Below are positions 13,527-19,646 of a stretch of 24,410 nucleotides of DNA, piece by piece. The stretch's first letter is position 1, and each line of letters begins with the position of its first letter. Below the pieces are notes generated by a model that worked only from the letters and a program-made list of their open reading frames with translations, did no database searches and was not told the DNA's origin. Origin of the DNA: JACROF01 sp964598995 (lineage in GTDB: Bacteria; Patescibacteriota; Microgenomatia; Levybacterales; UBA12049); NCBI GenBank assembly GCA_964598995.1, contig CAZRDR010000055.1:1-24410 (forward strand), given 5' to 3'. Both the position numbers and the translations under genes were made by a program.

Positions 13527-15065
13527 TTATGCTTTCAATTCTATCTTAATCTCGACCGGATTGCCAATTAATTGTTCACACACCAGATGGAGTGCTTGGA
13601 AAGTCTTTGCTTCTTCTAAACGCTCTTTATGAAATTTCGCCGCTGCTTCTATGATAAGTACCTCACGATCATAACTCGCTAAGCGGCATGAGCGTAATAC
13701 ACCTGCGATCATATGGTTGTGTGATTTTATTTCTACAATCATATTTTTCCAAAGCGTATCGATCCATTCCTGACTATGCTCGCCTGTGGCAGCGTATTTT
13801 AGCACACTCACATCAGCTGGATTAGACTTCACTTTAACTTCTTTCTCCTCTTTAGGCTCGCCATTAACCGCTCGCTCTTTCGCAATATTACCAACTTGCT
13901 TGCGAAGTGTCGAAAGAGTCACCTGTTCTGCTTTTTTCTCGATAGTGTCTTGTGTTTTTTTCGGCAAAACAGTCGAATTAACAGTAACAAGTTGTATTCC
14001 TTGACACCAATCAACGATCGCTAACTCGAGCGGTAATGATGAAATAACTGCGAACTTCGTGTCGTTAGCTGCTTTTGCAAAAAGCTGCAGAAGCATTTTG
14101 ACATCAGATAACTCAAGATTGCTTTCAATTTTCTCCTCATTCTCAATTCCTACTTTTTGCAAAAGCAGCGAATGAAGTGAGTTGACCAGCTCACTCAAAA
14201 AATAACTGATATCAACTCCTTCAGCTATTAGCTGCTCGACTACTTTCATCCCCTCTGACAGATTCTTTTCATCAAGGGCATTAATCAGTGTCGCTACTTT
14301 CTGTGAGACACTTGTCACCTGATACTTTTGTTCAAAGAGTTCAGTCGTGATATCTTGGCCATCACAAAGTGAGACTAATTCCTCAAGAATCTTAGTTCCG
14401 TCACGAAACCCACCATCTGCCAACTTAGCGATTTTTTGTAAGGTATCATCATCGATTGTCAGCCCTTCACCTTTGACGATTCTCTTGAAAGCATGGACGA
14501 GTTCATTCTCAGTTGCTCGCTTGAAAGTGATATGAAAGCACCGCGAGAGAATCGTGGCTGGAATTTTATTTGACTCAGTCGTACACAGGATAAATACTGC
14601 ATGACTAGGTGGCTCCTCGAGTGTCTTAAGGAGCGCATTAAATGCCTCAGTCGTCAGCATGTGAACTTCGTCGATGATGTAAATCTTTTTCTTAGCACCT
14701 ACGGGAGCAAGTCTGATCTTTTCTTTCAGATCACGGATCTCATCAATGCCGCGATTTGAAGCAGCATCTATTTCAAAGACATCTAAGTTAGTACCACTTG
14801 TTATTGAGGTACACTGGTCACACTCATTGCATGGCTCGAGATTTTTTCCACTCGTGTCCTTGCGTCCAGTACAGTTGATCACTTTTGCGACGATTCGTGC
14901 TGTTGACGTCTTACCGAGCCCTTTCGGACCGGTGAAGAGGAATGCATGCGGAACATGCAGAAATGTTGGTGCTGCAGTTGAGAGAACTGAAAAGAGTTTT
15001 TGGCGTACTGTCTCACTGTCGAGGTCACTAATTTGTTGAGGTCGATATTTACGATAAAAAACCAT
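13527..15065 (-). CDS. dnaX: DNA polymerase III subunit gamma/tau
   Basis: A 512-residue clamp-loader ATPase. It opens with FYRKYRPQQISDL, has Walker A GPKGLGKT (46-53), a zinc-binding set C65, C79, C82, C85, Walker B IIDEVHML (130-137), sensor-1-type TTES and the SRC motif (174-176) with the arginine finger. Residues ~220-370 are the oligomerisation domain. After a charged linker, residues ~400-512 end in a small alpha/beta domain (EVLIIEAAAKFHKERLEE), as in many DnaX proteins. The gene begins with GGAGTGA six bases before the ATG, a good Shine-Dalgarno. It follows the inverted-repeat unit at 15079-15163 and leads into ybaB. I do not see a convincing programmed frameshift site. Confidence 0.97.
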   Translation of the reverse strand: MVFYRKYRPQQISDLDSETVRQKLFSVLSTAAPTFLHVPHAFLFTGPKGLGKTSTARIVAKVINCTGRKDTSGKNLEPCNECDQCTSITSGTNLDVFEIDAASNRGIDEIRDLKEKIRLAPVGAKKKIYIIDEVHMLTTEAFNALLKTLEEPPSHAVFILCTTESNKIPATILSRCFHITFKRATENELVHAFKRIVKGEGLTIDDDTLQKIAKLADGGFRDGTKILEELVSLCDGQDITTELFEQKYQVTSVSQKVATLINALDEKNLSEGMKVVEQLIAEGVDISYFLSELVNSLHSLLLQKVGIENEEKIESNLELSDVKMLLQLFAKAANDTKFAVISSLPLELAIVDWCQGIQLVTVNSTVLPKKTQDTIEKKAEQVTLSTLRKQVGNIAKERAVNGEPKEEKEVKVKSNPADVSVLKYAATGEHSQEWIDTLWKNMIVEIKSHNHMIAGVLRSCRLASYDREVLIIEAAAKFHKERLEEAKTFQALHLVCEQLIGNPVEIKIELKA

Positions 15066-15078
15066 AAGTCACTCCGTT

Positions 15079-15163
15079 CTAAATCCTAAACGCTAATTAC
15101 TCAAATACGTAAGAGGTTGAAGCATTAAAACATTATTTAGGAATTAGGTCAATGAGAAATTAG
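15079..15163. repeat. Gene-less inverted-repeat unit between ybeY and dnaX
   Basis: CTAAATCCTAAA (15079-15090) is matched in inverse by TTTAGGAATTAG (15136-15147) at 11 of 12 bases. CTAATTACTCA (15093-15103) is matched in inverse by TGAGAAATTAG (15153-15163) at 10 of 11. The two pairs occur in the order 1, 2, 1', 2', so they cannot both nest; but the words resemble each other enough to fold either way. About 32 bases lie between the arms with no ORF. The word type (CTAATT/CTAAAT) is like that around the S23 gene at 9372-9734. Confidence 0.5.
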
Positions 15164-15170
15164 ACCTTCT

Positions 15171-15554
15171 CTAGTGATGTTCCCCCAAGAGGTGTAAAAG
15201 ACCATGCTGAACGAGCTCGTTTATCTTATCATCTACCATCATGTCATCGCGTGCTGCTTCTTTGATGATCTGCGGATAAGAGATAACGATATCGCCGAGT
15301 CTGATGACACCACTGGGAAGAGGCGTCTGCTCGCCTTCCGCAAGTGGAAAAGATAAAATGTTAGTTGTCTTGTCCAAGTTGCGGAATTTGAGATTTAACG
15401 CGTGCATCTTGCGATCACCGATAAACGCTAGAGACACTTCACATTTACTGGTGATTCCTTTTTCATCCAATATGTCGTGAATAGCCTCGTTAATTTTCTT
15501 ACGATTTACCTTATATCGGCTTTCAACAAAGGTGAGAATTTTTACGTCTGCCAT
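15171..15554 (-). CDS. ybeY: Endoribonuclease YbeY, shortened at the C-terminus
   Basis: A 127-residue YbeY, the zinc-dependent RNase involved in 16S rRNA maturation and ribosome quality control. Family blocks are present: VSLAFIGDRKMHALNLKFRNLDKTTNILSFP and LGDIVISYPQI. The zinc motif H-x3-H-x5-H is complete as H117, H121 and H127 (HGLLHLLGEHH), but H127 is the last residue: the 20-30 residues that normally follow G-Y-D-H are missing, and the usual Y-D is E-H. The TAG stop is followed within seven bases by the inverted-repeat unit at 15079-15163, and no tail-like sequence is visible in other frames there. The ATG overlaps the rpsU stop by one base (TAATG), so translation is coupled. Confidence 0.92.
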   Translation of the reverse strand: MADVKILTFVESRYKVNRKKINEAIHDILDEKGITSKCEVSLAFIGDRKMHALNLKFRNLDKTTNILSFPLAEGEQTPLPSGVIRLGDIVISYPQIIKEAARDDMMVDDKINELVQHGLLHLLGEHH

Positions 15555-15736
15555 TAGACAATCTTCTTTCTTGCGCGGCGAGATTCTTCAGCCTTAAGTT
15601 TTTTAGCTAAAGAAGGTTTGAGATAAAATTGTCTGCGCTTTGCTTCGTTAACGATTCCCGCATCAATAACTTTACGAGAAAACTTGCGAATAATCGCATC
15701 ATCTGTATCACCTGGTTGTTTCTTTACTGATACCAT
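15554..15736 (-). CDS. rpsU: Ribosomal protein bS21
   Basis: A 60-residue basic protein matching bS21 of the small ribosomal subunit, which sits near the anti-Shine-Dalgarno end of 16S rRNA. It has VSVKKQPGDTDDAIIRKFSRKV, then the conserved RRQFYLKPSLAKK and a basic tail AEESRRARKKIV. The gene has the best Shine-Dalgarno in the window, GAAGGAGGTG about ten bases before the ATG, and a clear promoter at 15858-15887. Its leader of about 115 bases includes the inverted repeat at 15771-15844. It overlaps ybeY by one base. Confidence 0.96.
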   Translation of the reverse strand: MVSVKKQPGDTDDAIIRKFSRKVIDAGIVNEAKRRQFYLKPSLAKKLKAEESRRARKKIV

Positions 15737-15770
15737 AATGAAAAAACACCTCCTTCAAAATAAATCCTAA

Positions 15771-15844
15771 ATAAGAATTTCGAAATTCGAAACTTTTGTA
15801 TTTTTAATTTGTTTCGGATTTGTTATTTCGTGCTTCGAATTTAT
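15771..15844. repeat. Gene-less inverted-repeat unit in the rpsU leader
   Basis: TTCGAAAC (15786-15793) faces GTTTCGGA (15811-15818), 7 of 8 paired, around a 17-base T-rich loop. Further out, AAGAATTTCGAA (15773-15784) faces TTCGAATTTAT (15834-15844) with one slip, and each arm contains several TTCGAA-like words. The unit sits between the rpsU promoter and its Shine-Dalgarno, so it is transcribed as a leader hairpin. Confidence 0.5.
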
Positions 15845-15857
15845 AAAGTAGGGCTCT

Positions 15858-15887
15858 ATTTTACTCCAAATGGGTACTTTTTGTAAA
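15858..15887 (-). promoter_or_regulatory. Promoter of rpsU-ybeY
   Basis: On the minus strand: TTTACA (15887-15882), 18-base spacer, TAAAAT (15863-15858), five of six matches to consensus in each box. It lies just behind the HIT gene. Confidence 0.65.
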
Positions 15888-15916
15888 TCCTATTAAAAAA
15901 ACTTAAATTAAGGGCT

Positions 15917-16246
15917 TTAGACTGATTGATCCTTACTCATAGGACCCATGAGGTGAACATGGAGATGATCAACGAGCTGCGCGCCACCACCATTGATAAC
16001 GACTCGATACCCTTTATTCTCAAGCTGCATTTTAAGGACCATCTGCTGGATAACTGTGCCTAACTTCTCAAAAAGTACAGGGTTATCAAGCGCATGGAGC
16101 TCTTTAATATGAGTTTTGGGAATGATTAGGAGATGAATTGGCTTAACAGGCTTAATATCTGGGAAGACCATGATCTGATCATCTTCATAGGTAAATTCTT
16201 TAGGAATTTCCTTACGTGCTATTTTACAAAAAATACAATCGTCCAT
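15917..16246 (-). CDS. HIT-family nucleotide hydrolase
   Basis: A 109-residue HIT (histidine triad) protein from the ATG at 16246; a TTG at 16252 is an alternative. It begins MDDCIFCKIARKEIP, the usual C-x2-C zinc pair (C4, C7) and first helix, and ends with the histidine triad H94-L-H96-V-H98 in GGGAQLVDHLHVHLMG. Family members hydrolyse AMP-linked compounds such as adenosine phosphoramidates or dinucleoside polyphosphates; the natural substrate here is unknown. It begins nine bases after the stop of the DHH-like gene and is probably co-transcribed with it. Confidence 0.95.
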   Translation of the reverse strand: MDDCIFCKIARKEIPKEFTYEDDQIMVFPDIKPVKPIHLLIIPKTHIKELHALDNPVLFEKLGTVIQQMVLKMQLENKGYRVVINGGGAQLVDHLHVHLMGPMSKDQSV

Positions 16247-16255
16247 AGCCAAATA

Positions 16256-17158
16256 TTAGTACAAACGTTTCAAAACATCAACGATCTCCTGCAGACTCAA
16301 CTTCGTTGGAATCATTTTAGGGTTCTTGGGAGTGCCATTGAGAAGCATTTTTTTCGAGACATGCAAAAACCATGTCGCTTCAGGATCAATTTTTACTAAC
16401 TCTTCATATGCAGCTGTCAGGTCGATATTATCCTCAGGCCCTGACTCTGGACGAGCTTTGATTCGGACGTATCCTTTTCGCGGATCTTTCCGAACGACGA
16501 GTAAATAACCCATTTTCTGGGCTAGCTTAATTACCCCATCATTGATGGTTTCAAAAGCCATCGCCTTACCCATCTTGATCTTAAAGGTCTCACCGTGATC
16601 AGCAATCTCTTTCTCAGCCCAAATTCGGTTCTCAAAGGTATGAACGATAGCATCGAGACACTGCATCCCGAACTCTATATAAAAGTCATCCTGGTCAGGC
16701 TTTGCTTCCTTGAGCCCTTCGAGAAGGCCAATGAGTGAGAACTCATGATAATCAGCGGCCGGATCAGCCCAGAAAACTTCTCTGAAGTGATCATCTGCGA
16801 GGATAATTTGCACTGTTCGAGTAATCGCCTCAACTCGTTCACGTTTCATCTCTTCGCCAGCTACCTGAAGCTGAAGTTGGACATAATCCCAAGTACGAGT
16901 AGCGCCACAGACCTTGCGATCTGAAGTCTGATGATGATCAAGTGGCCCAAGGCCGGTATCGACATGAATTATCTCATCTTTATCTATTTCCTCGACAGGG
17001 TCATTGAGCGTGGAGAGATCAGTACTTCCAACGCGGCGAGTTCCAGCTGGTACGAATTCGACTTTCGCATCCTGCCAACCTGGGAGATACCTCTTAATCA
17101 GCCAGACAGAACCAATGGCATCCCAATCTGGAGCGGTATGCGTAACGACAATTTTCAT
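16256..17158 (-). CDS. DHH-like phosphoesterase-fold protein
   Basis: A 300-residue cytosolic protein with hallmarks of the DHH phosphoesterase superfamily. Motif I is T-H-T-A-P-D-W-D-A-I-G-S (H7, D11, D13), followed by the usual helix VWLIKRY. The DHH motif appears as V-D-T-G-L-G-P-L-D-H-H-Q-T (D67, D74, H75, H76). After residue 100 the sequence is alpha-helical, with ILADDHFREVFWADPAADYHE and GKGY-like basic strands near the end (DPRKGYVRIKARPE), not clearly a DHHA1 domain. Activity on small oligonucleotides, cyclic dinucleotides or inorganic phosphates is possible but unproven. The start is supported by an extended -10 box six bases upstream. It is followed by the HIT gene, another nucleotide hydrolase. 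Confidence 0.78.
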   Translation of the reverse strand: MKIVVTHTAPDWDAIGSVWLIKRYLPGWQDAKVEFVPAGTRRVGSTDLSTLNDPVEEIDKDEIIHVDTGLGPLDHHQTSDRKVCGATRTWDYVQLQLQVAGEEMKRERVEAITRTVQIILADDHFREVFWADPAADYHEFSLIGLLEGLKEAKPDQDDFYIEFGMQCLDAIVHTFENRIWAEKEIADHGETFKIKMGKAMAFETINDGVIKLAQKMGYLLVVRKDPRKGYVRIKARPESGPEDNIDLTAAYEELVKIDPEATWFLHVSKKMLLNGTPKNPKMIPTKLSLQEIVDVLKRLY

Positions 17159-17173
17159 GTGCCTAGTATAGCA
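17159..17173 (-). promoter_or_regulatory. Leaderless-type extended -10 promoter of the DHH-like gene
   Basis: On the minus strand: TGC-TATACT (17173-17165) followed by 6 bases and the ATG at 17158. The hexamer differs from consensus at one base and carries the TGN extension. No -35 box is at the right distance. Confidence 0.65.
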
Positions 17174-17180
17174 GATAAAC

Positions 17181-17209
17181 TTGACAAATAGTGTTCAATA
17201 ACAGATCAT
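17181..17209 (+). promoter_or_regulatory. Promoter of the tail-anchored protein gene
   Basis: TTGACA (17181-17186), 17-base spacer, GATCAT (17204-17209), then 12 bases to the ATG at 17222, giving a leader of about five bases. The -35 box is consensus, the -10 weak. It is back to back with the DHH-like gene promoter. Confidence 0.5.
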
Positions 17210-17221
17210 AAAAATACTGCC

Positions 17222-17839
17222 ATGGATACTAAAGCCCCTTCTAGTCTTGATCCTAAATTAAAAGAAGTCTATGACCGCGTCATGGGCACAGCTAATCCCA
17301 AAGCCTCTCCTCCAGCTCAGACTACCCCTCAGCCTGCCATGACACCCGCTACGCCTCCACCAGCTAATGGCGGTCTTTCTGCATCACCTTTCCCAGGTCA
17401 AGTAAAAACACCAGCTCCTGAAGTGAGTGCACCTAAATCTGATGCGCCTAAGGTCACTCAATCAGTACCGACACCTCAACCCCCAGCAGGTGGTATGCCG
17501 GCTGCTCCACAACCTGCAGCAACGTCGCCTATGGGTAAACCTGTTGTTGACTATGCAGCATTAGCTGCTAAATATGCTACACCTACCCCACCAGTTAATG
17601 CCATGGCATCGACGCACGTCCCGGCTGTTCCAGCTGCTGCTACTCCAACGTTTGGCGTCGTTAATTCAGCAGCTGACCAAACGAAAACTGATAACAAAGA
17701 AGAAAAGGCTGAAAAATCAGAAGGAGGATCGAAGAAAAAATTATTACTGATAATAGGACTTCCAATTATGCTGGTGGTCTATACTGTAGCGTGGATCCTG
17801 ATCTTCCACATCGACATGACTGCATTTTTACCTAAATAA
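17222..17839 (+). CDS. Pro/Ala-rich protein with a C-terminal membrane anchor (205 aa)
   Basis: A 205-residue protein. Residues 1-20 (MDTKAPSSLDPKLKEVYDRV) form one predicted helix, residues 25-150 are low-complexity Pro/Ala/Thr (with repeated PxPPAxG-like stretches), residues 155-173 are charged (KEEKAEKSEGGSKKK), and residues 174-196 (LLLIIGLPIMLVVYTVAWILIF) form one membrane segment, leaving about nine residues beyond. The positive charges before the anchor suggest the N-terminus stays in the cytosol. No enzymatic motif is seen and I do not recognise a family. A long disordered Pro-rich arm with a tail anchor could tether or scaffold at the membrane; that is inference. Its end converges on proS with a 14-base gap and no visible terminator. 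Confidence 0.78.
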   Translation: MDTKAPSSLDPKLKEVYDRVMGTANPKASPPAQTTPQPAMTPATPPPANGGLSASPFPGQVKTPAPEVSAPKSDAPKVTQSVPTPQPPAGGMPAAPQPAATSPMGKPVVDYAALAAKYATPTPPVNAMASTHVPAVPAAATPTFGVVNSAADQTKTDNKEEKAEKSEGGSKKKLLLIIGLPIMLVVYTVAWILIFHIDMTAFLPK

Positions 17840-17853
17840 TTAAACAATACAAT

Positions 17854-19062
17854 TTAGTCTTTTAAGCGGTTAACTACTTCATCAAAACTAAGTAATTCTA
17901 CTTCCTGACTATTACGTTTTTTCCATTCGATCTTCTCACCTGTCTTGTTACTAACAACGAGTCGAACAGGCATACCAAGCAGATCTGCATCTGCGAACTT
18001 CGCTCCTGCGTTAACATCACTTCGATCATCGAAGAGGACCTCTATTCCCTCAGCGAGCAGCTGATCATAGACTTTATCAGCGTTTTCATTAAGACCTACG
18101 AGATGGACCTGGTATGGTGCGACTGACTCGGGCCAGATGATACCGCGCTCATCGTGGAAAACTTCAACCAGGACTCCCATCATCCTGGTGATACCAATAC
18201 CATAACTCGCAAACCACACCGGCTTTCGCGTACCATCATGATCAGTAAACGTCCCATCCATCATTTCTGCATACTTAGCAGTGCCGAACGGAAAGATATT
18301 GCCGACTTCAATAGATTTAAATGACTTTAGTCCTGGTGCATTACGATCTTCATCAGTCATGATCTCTTCATTTTTCGCCATCTTCCACCCATCAGCCATA
18401 TAGGTAGTATCTTCGCCGACTTCGGACTCTACTTGGAACTCATGGGTGTGTTCATTGGTAAATACTCCACCAGCTGCTTCAGTAAGGTACGCTTTTAGAC
18501 CGAGTCTCTCATAGGTCTTCAGGTACGCATCAGCAACTGCCCAGTAATATTCCATGAGGTCTTCTTTGGTCGCATGCGCACTATACATATCTTTCATGAT
18601 AAATTCGCGGCCACGGAGAATTCCTGATTTGGCACGCAGCTCATTACGGAATTTCGTTGAAAAATGATAGACCTTCACTGGCAGATCTTTATACGAATTA
18701 ACGTGCTTGCGGATCAGATCCATGACGATTTCTTCATGAGTAAAGGACAGCGCATATTCTCGTTCATTTTTCTCAAATTGATACATGACCTCTTTCGCAC
18801 TATCCCAGCGACCTGTCTCGTTCCAGATTTCTTTTGGATGAAGTAATGGCATGAGGAGTTCTTGTGCCCCGGTCTCGTTCATTTCTTCTCTGACGATCTG
18901 CATGATATTCTGTGCTACTCGCATACCAAGAGGCAGTAAGGTATATGACCCAGCCATCAATTTATCGATAAAGCCGCCCCGGATCAGCAGTTGTGCGTTA
19001 ACTGCTACTTCGTCTTTAGGAGCTTCTTTGAGTGTTTTTGGAAATAATTGTGAGTATCGCAT
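17854..19062 (-). CDS. proS: Prolyl-tRNA synthetase, short form without the editing insertion
   Basis: A 402-residue class II synthetase that charges tRNA-Pro. It begins MRYSQLFPKTLKEAPKDEVAVNAQLLIRGGFI, as bacterial ProS does, with motif 2 as FRNELRAKSGILRGREFIMKD and motif 3 as GIGITRMMGVLVE. The C-terminal anticodon domain includes YQVHLVGLN and LFDDRSDVNAGAKFADADLLGMP. Standard bacterial ProS is ~570 residues because an ~180-residue editing domain (INS) is inserted between motifs 2 and 3; here the sequence passes directly from EFQVESEVGEDTTY to the catalytic core, so INS is absent and cis-editing of Ala-tRNA-Pro is presumably lost. It lies 16 bases behind csaA under a T-box, but also has its own promoter (19070-19098), so its expression is probably not wholly T-box dependent. 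Confidence 0.97.
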   Translation of the reverse strand: MRYSQLFPKTLKEAPKDEVAVNAQLLIRGGFIDKLMAGSYTLLPLGMRVAQNIMQIVREEMNETGAQELLMPLLHPKEIWNETGRWDSAKEVMYQFEKNEREYALSFTHEEIVMDLIRKHVNSYKDLPVKVYHFSTKFRNELRAKSGILRGREFIMKDMYSAHATKEDLMEYYWAVADAYLKTYERLGLKAYLTEAAGGVFTNEHTHEFQVESEVGEDTTYMADGWKMAKNEEIMTDEDRNAPGLKSFKSIEVGNIFPFGTAKYAEMMDGTFTDHDGTRKPVWFASYGIGITRMMGVLVEVFHDERGIIWPESVAPYQVHLVGLNENADKVYDQLLAEGIEVLFDDRSDVNAGAKFADADLLGMPVRLVVSNKTGEKIEWKKRNSQEVELLSFDEVVNRLKD

Positions 19063-19098
19063 AGTTGTTAGTATAGCATCAAAACATTTTACTGCCCA
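19063..19098 (-). promoter_or_regulatory. Internal leaderless-type promoter of proS
   Basis: On the minus strand: TGGGCA (19098-19093), 17-base spacer ending in TGC, TATACT (19075-19070), then 7 bases to the proS ATG. The nine-base TGC-TATACT is identical to that of the DHH-like gene at 17165-17173. It overlaps the csaA stop codon. Confidence 0.65.
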
Positions 19099-19411
19099 GT
19101 TTAGCTTTCTTGGTTGGCATTAACAGCACGACGTTGTCATCTTCATCAACAACTCCAAGTGTCAAAACTTCAGAAATAAATGGACCGATTTGCTTTGGTG
19201 GGAAATTCACCACACCCATAACTTGTCGGTGTAGTAGATCTTCTTTCGAATAATTCGCAACGATCTGGGCTGATGATTTTTTAATCCCGATCTCATCACC
19301 AAAATTAATGGTGAGTTTGTAGGCAGGTTTACGTGCCTCAGGAAAATCCTGAACTTCAATGATTTCACCAACTCTGATGTCTAATTTTTCAAAATCCTGG
19401 TAATTAATCAT
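19079..19411 (-). CDS. csaA: CsaA-like tRNA-binding protein
   Basis: A 110-residue protein matching CsaA, a homodimeric OB-fold protein of the Trbp111/EMAP-II group that binds tRNA and has been described as a secretion-related chaperone. It shows FEKLDIRVGEIIEVQDFPEARKPAYKL, GIKKSSAQIVANYSKEDLL and VMGVVNFPPKQIGPFISEVLTLG in order, close to the family over its whole length. The ATG at 19411 immediately follows the seven T residues of the T-box terminator. A TTG further up the frame (19429) lies inside the terminator stem and is rejected. The Shine-Dalgarno candidate AAGGGG, nine bases before the ATG, forms part of the terminator stem. A tRNA-binding protein in front of proS under T-box control suggests a role in tRNA-Pro use, as inference. 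Confidence 0.95.
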   Translation of the reverse strand: MINYQDFEKLDIRVGEIIEVQDFPEARKPAYKLTINFGDEIGIKKSSAQIVANYSKEDLLHRQVMGVVNFPPKQIGPFISEVLTLGVVDEDDNVVLLMPTKKAKLGSKMF

Positions 19412-19453
19412 AAAAAAACGCCCCTTCAAACACGTATAGTGTTTTCAAGGACG
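19412..19453 (-). terminator. T-box terminator (competes with the antiterminator)
   Basis: On the minus strand, arms 19453-19439 and 19433-19419 pair at 13 of 15 positions (two G-U included, two mismatches), with the loop TATAC, followed by seven Ts (19418-19412). The 5' arm contains the CCTTG needed for the antiterminator, so the two folds exclude each other. The last T is adjacent to the csaA ATG. Confidence 0.88.
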
Positions 19454-19605
19454 CTACATAGCGTGGTACCACCTTGTTCTATTTATTTATTGCTAAATAA
19501 ATCTTCGTAGCTGACAGTTATCAGCCTCCTTCTTTGACGGTTAGGGATCCGTACTGCTTAATCACAGTCAGCTCGTTTGGTAGGAGCCAAACTCAAACGC
19601 TTTAT
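19412..19605 (-). ncRNA. T-box riboswitch controlling csaA-proS
   Basis: The minus strand carries the near-invariant T-box sequence AAGGTGGTACCACG (19475-19462). It folds into the antiterminator: CAAGG (19476-19472) with CCTTG (19450-19446), a UGGUACC bulge, and ACGC/GCGU around TATGTA. Upstream are Stem III (ATTTATTTA-GCAA-TAAATAAAT, 19502-19481) and a short Stem I whose base is AGCTGAC/GTCAGCT (19573-19567 with 19515-19509). The apical hairpin of Stem I (ACGG/CCGT) has the loop AUCCCUAA, holding CCC and CCU proline codons, a candidate specifier; the codon is not certain because Stem I is much shorter than in Bacillus T-boxes. The UGGU of the bulge would pair with a tRNA ending ACCA. Two small hairpins lie 5' of Stem I. 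Uncharged tRNA (Pro, inferred) would allow read-through. Confidence 0.92.
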
Positions 19606-19611
19606 GAGTTC

Positions 19612-19639
19612 ATTATACAAGACTTTAAAATGTTGTCAA
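19612..19639 (-). promoter_or_regulatory. Promoter of the T-box leader
   Basis: On the minus strand: TTGACA (19639-19634), 16-base spacer, TATAAT (19617-19612); both boxes are perfect consensus. It begins eight bases below the gnd stop codon. Transcription should start near 19605. Confidence 0.9.
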
Positions 19640-19646
19640 ATTCTGC

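Noticed and set aside
13921..13990. A-rich runs in dnaX (minus strand CCG AAA AAA ACA and GAG AAA AAA GCA) as a programmed frameshift making a short gamma subunit
   Set aside because: Neither run forms the in-frame A-AAA-AAG heptamer, there is no evident stop just after in the -1 frame with a stimulatory hairpin, and many bacteria make DnaX without frameshifting.
19412..19429. TTG at 19429 as the csaA start
   Set aside because: It lies in the 3' arm of the T-box terminator; the ATG at 19411 begins the conserved CsaA sequence.
19509..19573. Triplets in the Stem I internal loop (GAU, AAC, ACU) as the T-box specifier
   Set aside because: They would mean Asp, Asn or Thr, which does not fit proS; the apical loop with CCC/CCU fits better, though the assignment is left open.
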